This document shows, in pieces, positions 26,001 to 30,117 of a stretch of DNA of 30,117 nt; position 1 is the first letter of the stretch; each line of letters begins with the position of its first letter. A program made the position numbers and the translations under genes. This DNA is from an uncultured Megasphaera sp. (GTDB lineage Bacteria; Bacillota; Negativicutes; Veillonellales; Megasphaeraceae): NCBI GenBank assembly GCA_934193515.1, contig CAKPVJ010000025.1, positions 1-30,117 on the forward strand. Direction: 5' to 3'. The notes below the pieces were generated by a model. The model worked only from the letters and a program-made list of their open reading frames with translations. It was not told the origin of the DNA and did not search any database.

Positions 26001-26095
26001 TTCATGTACGAAAAAACACCGGCAATAGCTACAATGACGATAAAATACCATACAATAGCTTTGTTTTTCAGTGCTAATTCTGATAAATTTTTCAT
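23060..26095 (-). CDS. RND-family efflux pump, inner-membrane permease
   Basis: Proton-driven efflux pump of 1011 residues, AcrB-like in length and layout. TM1 lies near residue 15-32, followed by a large periplasmic loop, TM2-6, a second periplasmic loop and TM8-12. The proton-relay pair in TM4 is present (LGLLVDDAIIAVEMM, near residue 400), and the TM10-11 region shows GIIGVSFGMLLFGKSLGF and GGMIIRNSVILIDQ. It belongs to the hydrophobe/amphiphile (HAE) group rather than the heavy-metal group. Its ATG overlaps the adaptor stop by 4 bases. No outer-membrane channel gene is in the window, so a TolC-like partner must be encoded elsewhere. The substrates are unknown. Confidence 0.95.
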   Translation of the reverse strand: MKNLSELALKNKAIVWYFIVIVAIAGVFSYMKLGRMEDPAYTVRQMVVTVAWPGATAQQMQDQVTDKIEKKLQDTPNLDYIKSYSSPGQAVIYVNLTDQAPADSIRSTWHEVRNLTEDMKKELPEGVYGPYYNDRFDDVYGSVYAITGDGYSYEELRQKAEKIRRIMLGIQDVSKVEIIGEQSEKVYIEVANAKLAELGIAPTVIANAVKGQNAMTPAGMVDTKSDNVYLRISGVFEDVEAIRNLPINANGRVFRLGDIATVERRYTEPSDPKMYYNGKPAVGIALSMKTGGNILTLGDNLEKLQASVKQDLPAGMEIHQVSDQPKVVKDSISDFVNTLREAIIIVLVVSFLSLGLRTGLVVAFCIPLVLTGVFCVMEIAGIDLHKVSLGALIIALGLLVDDAIIAVEMMSVQLEKGLDRLSAACYAFKATAKPMLTGTLVTCAGFIPVAFADGAASEFCKSLFPVILAALLLSWIVSVMVAPLFGYYLIKVKPETTEKPLYQSRFYRLFRQVLTWCLTHRAIVIGGTAGLFVLSVGLMKWIPQEFFPPSLRPEIIVEMTLPEGSSMQASEKEAKTLSAFLDTQKEQIDSYSYYVGEGAPRFVLTLEPVLPKNNYAQFVVVAKDVASREALTQKIKKEMADKQPGVRCNIKNVPLGPPSDYPIMLRVSGYDVDKVKLYAQQIANRISKDSNTENVFLNWEQKSKVMHLQLDQNKLRAMGLSGQDVAKTLYTELSGATIAEYYAADKTIGIQLRLQDSDRNDLSKIKSIPIYTGRGYVPLEQIASITYGAEDALIWRRDLKPTITVEGNIKSGTANDATQKAYDSIKDIRDAMPFGYSVEVDGALENSQKSLRYLLGPVPIMILIIMTLLMFQLRRVSLMILTLITAPMGIIGVSFGMLLFGKSLGFVAYLGILALGGMIIRNSVILIDQIDKHMAAGEDPWHAIIDSAVLRFRPIMLTAAAAILGMIPLMRSIFWGPMAVAIASGLFVATVLTLLVLPTLYAAWFKVKKSR

Positions 26096-27183
26096 GCGTC
26101 ATCACGCTCCGTCCGTACTGTTTCTCCTTCCGTGAGCATATGCACGCCTGCCGTAACGACGACATCTCCCCGAGACAATCCGGTGACTTTGACCGTATTA
26201 TCACCAAAATCTGATACGGTCACTTCTTTCAGCGACAACGTTTTATCTTTGCCGACTACCCATACATGAGGCGTATCACCGGTCTGATAAATAGCCGCCA
26301 GCGGCAAAACGCATGCGTCTGTGTTTGAGCCGGTTTCACTGCCATTGGTGACACTGGCCGTCATGCCCAGCTGCATGCCTGCCGGCGGATTGGTTACGGT
26401 CACGCAGACTTTATACGTACGAGATGCCGCATCTGCCATCGGCGCTACTTCTCGGACAACACCGCTTGCGTTTTGTCCCTGCAGAGCCCAAAAGGAAATA
26501 CCCACTTCTTTGCCAATAGGGAAATCTGCCAAGCGATTTTCCGGCACATTAATTTGTACTTCCAAATCCCCCGTATGAACCAATGTCAATACGGTCTGTC
26601 CGGCACCGACTACCTGTCCGACTTCCCCAACGACGTTGGATACGACACCGTCGGCATCGGCTGTCAGTTGCGTATACGATAATTGATTCTGCTGAGCCTG
26701 CTGCACGGCTATGGCCTGATCGTACTGGGCCTGCGCCTGATTGTACGCCGTCTGGTATTGATCTAGTACAGCAGCACTGACCGCATCCTCATTAAATAAT
26801 TGCTGATACCGCGCCAAATTGGATTGTGCCAGCTGCAGCTGTGCCTGCGCCGAGCTCACCTGGGCCTGTGCCTGATTGACGCTTTGGGCTATATCCTGCG
26901 GATTGATCGTCATCAAGACATCGCCGGCATGCACCATGCTGCCGAGCTGTACATTGCGCGCCGTAATCCGGCCGCCTGCCTGAAACGCCAGATTGCTTTC
27001 ATACCGGCCTTCGACCGTACCGGAATACATACCGGCAGTACTATCCGCGCCTTCTGCCCCTACCTGTATAGTTTTGACAAGCTGCGCTTTTTCCTTGGGC
27101 TGTTCCTGCTGTCCGCAGCCGCTAAGGCTCAAGACGAGCGATACGGCAACTACGGCATGGAGCCAAGACATATATGTTTTCAT
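26092..27183 (-). CDS. RND periplasmic adaptor (membrane fusion) lipoprotein
   Basis: Links the RND pump to an outer-membrane channel. The 363 residues start with a lipoprotein signal (LSLSGC, lipidated C23). A lipoyl half follows with YESNLAFQAGGRI, then a Gln/Ala-rich alpha-helical hairpin (about 98-168: QAQAQVSSAQAQLQLAQ and its return helix). The second lipoyl half (DADGVVSNVVGEVGQVV), a beta-barrel and a membrane-proximal domain complete it. It overlaps marR and the pump by 4 bases on each side (ATGA), so the three are co-translated. Confidence 0.95.
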   Translation of the reverse strand: MKTYMSWLHAVVAVSLVLSLSGCGQQEQPKEKAQLVKTIQVGAEGADSTAGMYSGTVEGRYESNLAFQAGGRITARNVQLGSMVHAGDVLMTINPQDIAQSVNQAQAQVSSAQAQLQLAQSNLARYQQLFNEDAVSAAVLDQYQTAYNQAQAQYDQAIAVQQAQQNQLSYTQLTADADGVVSNVVGEVGQVVGAGQTVLTLVHTGDLEVQINVPENRLADFPIGKEVGISFWALQGQNASGVVREVAPMADAASRTYKVCVTVTNPPAGMQLGMTASVTNGSETGSNTDACVLPLAAIYQTGDTPHVWVVGKDKTLSLKEVTVSDFGDNTVKVTGLSRGDVVVTAGVHMLTEGETVRTERDDA

Positions 27184-27644
27184 TTTTCTAACTCTCCCTT
27201 CCCCGCTGCGAGCGTTTCAATCGATAGATTGGCAGCATTACGGGCCACAGCCTGCAGCCCCTGAATCGTTTGTTCAATCAGCACGGGATCCATGCCCTTT
27301 GTCGTTTCATGAATCCATCGCTGGAGTATGTCCAACAATGCCTGTTGTATATGTTTTGCTTTTTCAGTCAAATAAATATATTTAAACCGTCTGTCTGCAT
27401 CATCCTGCCTGCGCCGGATATACCCTTTGGCTTCCAGCGTTTTGACATTGCGAGCAATGAGTGCCTTATCCGCTGTCAGCGATTTGCAAATATCATCCTG
27501 GCTTCGCCCGTCACCTCGGTACAACTCTACTAAAATGACATACTCGGCATAACTAAGCTGCCAATGCTGGCAGGCATACGAAATAAACGCCTGCGAACGC
27601 CGATTGAGTACGCCAAAATGATAGCCAATACTGGTATAGTCCAT
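27180..27644 (-). CDS. MarR-family transcriptional regulator of the efflux operon
   Basis: A 154-residue winged-helix regulator with the MarR layout: helices at both ends for dimerisation, a recognition region around SQDDICKSLTADKALIARNVKTLE and the wing IRRRQDDADRRFKYIYLT. AAGGAGG lies 8 bases before the ATG at 27644; upstream in-frame starts (27674, 27650) are too far from or too close to that site. It is the first gene of the operon. Promoter boxes and an inverted repeat over the expected start of transcription suggest that it represses itself and the pump, with release by a pump substrate. That is typical of the family but inferred here. Confidence 0.92.
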   Translation of the reverse strand: MDYTSIGYHFGVLNRRSQAFISYACQHWQLSYAEYVILVELYRGDGRSQDDICKSLTADKALIARNVKTLEAKGYIRRRQDDADRRFKYIYLTEKAKHIQQALLDILQRWIHETTKGMDPVLIEQTIQGLQAVARNAANLSIETLAAGKGELEK

Positions 27645-27663
27645 GGTCATCTCCTCCTTATAA

Positions 27664-27680
27664 AGTTGACTCAATCAACT
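27664..27680. promoter_or_regulatory. Candidate MarR operator
   Basis: AGTTGACTCAATCAACT: 6-base arms AGTTGA/TCAACT around a 5-base centre. It falls about 11 bases downstream of the -10, over the likely transcription start, and ends 20 bases before the marR ATG. Confidence 0.6.
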
Positions 27681-27690
27681 ATTTATTTGT

Positions 27691-27719
27691 AGTATACCAA
27701 ATTTTATTTTTTCACGCAA
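27691..27719 (-). promoter_or_regulatory. Promoter of the marR-RND operon
   Basis: TTGCGT (27719-27714), 17 bases and TATACT (27696-27691) on the minus strand. Confidence 0.6.
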
Positions 27720-27837
27720 TATGTATCTCTTTTGCAAGCAGCAATACATTGCAAACGACACAAACAATGTGCGGCTATCTTCCTGGTGTTCGCTTCGCTG
27801 TCACTATCTGCAGGCGTTTTTTTCGATATGTCCGCCA

Positions 27838-27866
27838 TTGCTGCCACACGGCCGCTTTGATACAAT
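27838..27866 (+). promoter_or_regulatory. Probable promoter of the methyltransferase gene
   Basis: TTGCTG (27838-27843) and TACAAT (27861-27866) are spaced by 17 bases. A second -10-like TATAAT lies at 27898-27903 without a clear -35. The 27720-27837 part of this divergent gap shows nothing else. Confidence 0.5.
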
Positions 27867-27931
27867 GCCGTTAGAATCTTCGTATCTCTTTGCTATATAT
27901 AATGTATACATAGAAAGATTAGGTGATGCTC

Positions 27932-28765
27932 GTGAAAAAACTACATTTGGCCAACCATACCGTGCAAGAAACGCTAATTCTGCCGCTCTATGCCCGCAAA
28001 CTAGGCAGTGAACTATTTCCCCAGATTCTTGCCGACCCCTTTGCCAGCAGCATAATCAGCCGCTTGGATTACGATTTTTCTACACTGGATGCGAAAAAAG
28101 ATTCTCTCATCTGGCAGTTCGGCGCATTGGCAGGCCTGCTGCGCAGCAAAGATATGCTTTGTGAAATGCAGGACTACCTCTCGGTTCATCCCTATGCCTC
28201 TGTCGTTAATATGGGATGCGGCTTAGACCAGACACCGTTGTTGGGAGATAACGGCAAAATGAAACTGTACAATATTGACAGAGAAGACGTCATCGCCGTG
28301 CGCCGCACCATACTGCCGCCTATCGCCAGGGAAACGAACATCGCCGCCGATTTGCGTGATGACACATGGATTCGTCGCATTGATGCTTCACAAGGAACGT
28401 TTCTGTTTGCAGCCGGCGTCTTCGTGTATTTTGAAAAAGACAAAGTACGCCACCTGGTCCTAAAAGTGAAAGAGGCATTTCCCCAAAGCTGTTTGGTGTT
28501 TGATACACTTGGCAAGACAGCCGTTACTATTTTGATGAAAAAAACACTGGAAACGCTGGAAATTCATAACATAGACGGCCTGTTTTACAGCAATACGCCT
28601 GCCAAAGACCTGCAGTGGTCCAGCGATATCGAAATATCTGTACGAAATTATCTTACCGGTTATGTAGATTTAAAAGAAAAAGGCGTACGTCCCCTCTTTA
28701 GATACACTGCCGTTCTTTTCGACCGGATATTCAACATTCATATCTGCCGAATGAGATGGCCGTAA
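27932..28765 (+). CDS. LCM-family class I SAM-dependent methyltransferase
   Basis: A cytosolic methyltransferase of about 277 residues from the leucine carboxyl methyltransferase-like group, often annotated as polyketide O-methyltransferase. The SAM site is visible as VVNMGCGLDQTP (motif I) and the acidic YNIDRED that holds the ribose. The N-terminal ETLILPLYARKLGSE and DPFASSIISRLDYDF are typical of this group. The substrate is unknown, and no polyketide or peptide synthase is nearby. AGGTGAT gives best spacing to the GTG at 27932; an ATG at 27926 and GTG at 27923 are alternatives. It is divergent from the marR operon and has no clear terminator after it. Confidence 0.82.
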   Translation: MKKLHLANHTVQETLILPLYARKLGSELFPQILADPFASSIISRLDYDFSTLDAKKDSLIWQFGALAGLLRSKDMLCEMQDYLSVHPYASVVNMGCGLDQTPLLGDNGKMKLYNIDREDVIAVRRTILPPIARETNIAADLRDDTWIRRIDASQGTFLFAAGVFVYFEKDKVRHLVLKVKEAFPQSCLVFDTLGKTAVTILMKKTLETLEIHNIDGLFYSNTPAKDLQWSSDIEISVRNYLTGYVDLKEKGVRPLFRYTAVLFDRIFNIHICRMRWP

Positions 28766-28888
28766 ACACAAAATCTGCCCATCCTTTTTTATGGTATATC
28801 CTCACACAAACGCTAGGGAAAATGAACCGCCCATGATTATTTTTATATATCTATAATATATGCTTATATGGATAGACAAATCTAGTAT

Positions 28889-29083
28889 TTGTTTTCTGAC
28901 GATGGCAAATTGTATTATAGTCCGGAGTATCCGGGAGGTTCTCCTGACACCAGCCTAAAAGATTTAGGGTTATCCCCCTATGCCAATGCGCTGAAAGACC
29001 GAGATTCCAACGACCATCTTCTTGCTTACCATTACAAAGGGGAAGCAAAAAAATGGCCTTCAAGACCTTGTACAACGGCATGA
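28889..29083 (+). pseudogene. 5' fragment of a Cache-sensor diguanylate cyclase, out of frame with the rest
   Basis: This frame encodes FSDDGKLYYSPEY and YHYKGEAKK, which read as the end of a periplasmic Cache sensor domain. It meets the next gene at an A7 run (GCAAAAAAATGG, ending 29053). One more A would join GEAKK smoothly to MAFKTLYNGMNLGV in the other frame, exactly where a Cache domain should continue. Upstream the frame is closed by a TAG at 28883 and then a TGA at 28823, and no first TM helix or Cache start is seen. So the original gene has lost its 5' end as well as one base. A sequencing error at the A run cannot be excluded. Confidence 0.75.
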
Positions 29084-29871
29084 ATTTGGGAGTATGCGCG
29101 CCGGAATCGGCACTGTATGCAGAACGAACCAAAGCCATGATATTTATCTCTCTCTTGATACTCGGCTTCGGTCTTATCGTCGCCATCATTGCCGCGTTAC
29201 TGGCCAAGCGGATTATTATTCCACTGAAAGCCATTGATGCGGCAGCCCGCCGGATTGGCGAAGGCAATTATGACCAGCCGTTGGCCATTACCCGCAACGA
29301 TGAACTAGGCGAACTGGCCCAAAATATGAACCGGACTATGTTGAAAATGAAAAACATGGTCCAGCAGTTGGAAGCCCTGGCTTTAAAAGACAAATTGACC
29401 AACGTCTGGAACAATACGGCGTATGAACAACAGGTCCTCGAGATAAATCAACGCATTGCCGCCCGCGACCCCCATCTGGCCTTCAGCGTACTTATGCTGG
29501 ATATAAACGGAATGAAAGGTGTCAACGACCAGTTCGGCCATGCCATGGGCAATGAAATGCTGCGCCGGACGATAAAATGTATCAGCAGTATCTACACGCA
29601 TAGCCCCATATTCCGAGTTGGCAGCGATGAATTCCTCGTCTTGGTGATGGGCAGCGATTACCAGAACCGATTTACCCTGCTGGACCAGCTCACACCGTAT
29701 AACCAAAAACGAGACTATCAGCAAGAACGGCCGTGGGAACAACTTGCCTTTGCGGCCGGTATGAGTGATTACCACCCAGAAACAGATACTACGTACCAAG
29801 AAATCTTTCTCCGCGCCGATGCCGCTATGTACAAAAACAAAAAAGCCGTCGAAGGACAAGAAGCACGATAA
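29053..29871 (+). CDS. C-terminal part of a membrane diguanylate cyclase (TM-HAMP-GGDEF), probably a remnant
   Basis: A 272-residue frame with the end of a Cache domain (1-25), one TM helix (28-50), a HAMP linker (51-103, IIIPLKAIDAAARRIGEGNYDQP) and a GGDEF domain (about 108-270). The metal-binding motif DINGMKGVNDQFGH is intact, but the active-site motif reads RVGSDEF instead of RxGGDEF, which may reduce or abolish cyclic-di-GMP synthesis. GGGGAAG lies about 7 bases before the ATG, so this part could still be translated, but without the sensor domain it is cut short. I regard it as the downstream part of a broken gene with the fragment at 28889-29083. Confidence 0.7.
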   Translation: MAFKTLYNGMNLGVCAPESALYAERTKAMIFISLLILGFGLIVAIIAALLAKRIIIPLKAIDAAARRIGEGNYDQPLAITRNDELGELAQNMNRTMLKMKNMVQQLEALALKDKLTNVWNNTAYEQQVLEINQRIAARDPHLAFSVLMLDINGMKGVNDQFGHAMGNEMLRRTIKCISSIYTHSPIFRVGSDEFLVLVMGSDYQNRFTLLDQLTPYNQKRDYQQERPWEQLAFAAGMSDYHPETDTTYQEIFLRADAAMYKNKKAVEGQEAR

Positions 29872-29903
29872 ACACTCAAACCGATGACCAAAAAAAAACA
29901 TAC

Positions 29904-29955
29904 AAAAGGATTCCGGTAGAATACCCAATGGGATATCTCGCCGGAATCCTTTTTG
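29904..29955 (+). terminator. Terminator after the diguanylate cyclase remnant
   Basis: AAAAGGATTCCGG pairs perfectly with CCGGAATCCTTTT (13 bp), followed by more T. The loop is long, with an inner weak stem (ATACCCAATGGGATAT). Confidence 0.9.
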
Positions 29956-29984
29956 TTATAGTTGGTACGCCGATTTATTTGGCG

Positions 29985-30117
29985 GATTTACAATTTAAGT
30001 GCAACAATAACTTGAAATAAAAATGACACATGGATCTCTCCTATAATGGTGTTTGCAACGACAACATTACGTTAGGAGTGATTCCATGCGCCACTACCAC
30101 CATCTTATACTATCCGA
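29985..30117 (+). mobile_element. Left end of a probable IS30-family insertion sequence (cut by the window)
   Basis: After the terminator the sequence changes character: a stretch with TTTAAGTGCAACAATAACTTGAAA, like terminal sequences of IS30-type elements as I remember them. It is followed by TATAAT at 30042-30047, AGGAG and an ATG that opens a transposase-like frame. The exact left end and any target duplication cannot be fixed, since the other end is outside the window. Confidence 0.45.
30086..30117 (+). CDS. Start of a probable IS30-type transposase (partial)
   Basis: Only ten full codons are in the window, reading MRHYHHLILS, with AGGAG 7 bases upstream. IS30-type transposases commonly begin with a similar xxYxHLTxxER motif. 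The call rests on this short stretch and the flanking sequence, so it is tentative. Confidence 0.45.
   Translation, partial: MRHYHHLILS

Noticed and set aside
27721..28011. 96-codon plus-strand frame before the methyltransferase gene
   Set aside because: No ribosome site; it overlaps promoter elements and the methyltransferase start in another frame.

Overview
The window looks like chromosome from a diderm Firmicute (Negativicutes, Veillonellaceae; Megasphaera-like is my best guess from overall gene character, not from a search). The regulation is Firmicute-type: a T-box, SAM-I and preQ1-I riboswitches with intrinsic terminators, strong GGAGG ribosome sites and GTG starts. The envelope genes are those of a cell with an outer membrane: an RND pump with its adaptor, and an ArnT/PMT-type GT-C glycosyltransferase. 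Nearly all genes are housekeeping genes. Mobile DNA appears only at the far right edge.

Layout. 1-2160: nadE with its own terminator. 2180-6446 (minus): a small secreted cationic protein behind a Pho-box-like promoter, and a translationally coupled histidine kinase, response regulator and GT-C glycosyltransferase. 6600-9452 (plus): SAM-I riboswitch and metN-metI-metQ (methionine ABC importer). 9460-11152: a siroheme sulfite/nitrite reductase. 11171-12909 (minus): lepB, a preQ1-I riboswitch with terminator, then queT-queF. 12943-22320 (minus): ligA, a ThrE-type exporter, pcrA, a CBS-domain type II pyrophosphatase, and thrS behind a threonine T-box. 22499-22838 (minus): a Pro-Gly-Arg tRNA operon behind a consensus promoter. 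23005-27719 (minus): marR, RND adaptor and RND pump, all overlapping by 4 bases. 27838-29955 (plus): a LCM-family methyltransferase and a broken membrane diguanylate cyclase. 29985-30117: the left end of a probable IS30-family element, cut by the window edge.

How the genes work together. Sulfur and methionine metabolism sit side by side (SAM-controlled methionine uptake, then sulfite reduction). Queuosine precursor uptake and reduction are controlled by preQ1. The TCS/glycosyltransferase/secreted-protein block looks like an envelope-modification unit. It is the most interesting locus, because the small gene's promoter reproduces the spacing of PhoB-type activator promoters (two 7-base repeats at 11-base period, 10 bases upstream of the -10). 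The diguanylate cyclase appears inactivated by loss of its 5' end plus a one-base shift at an A7 run.

Several gene starts were moved downstream of the longest open frame because of ribosome sites and overlaps: the small secreted protein, the glycosyltransferase, queF, ligA, thrE, pcrA, thrS and marR. No CRISPR array, rRNA or prophage was seen.
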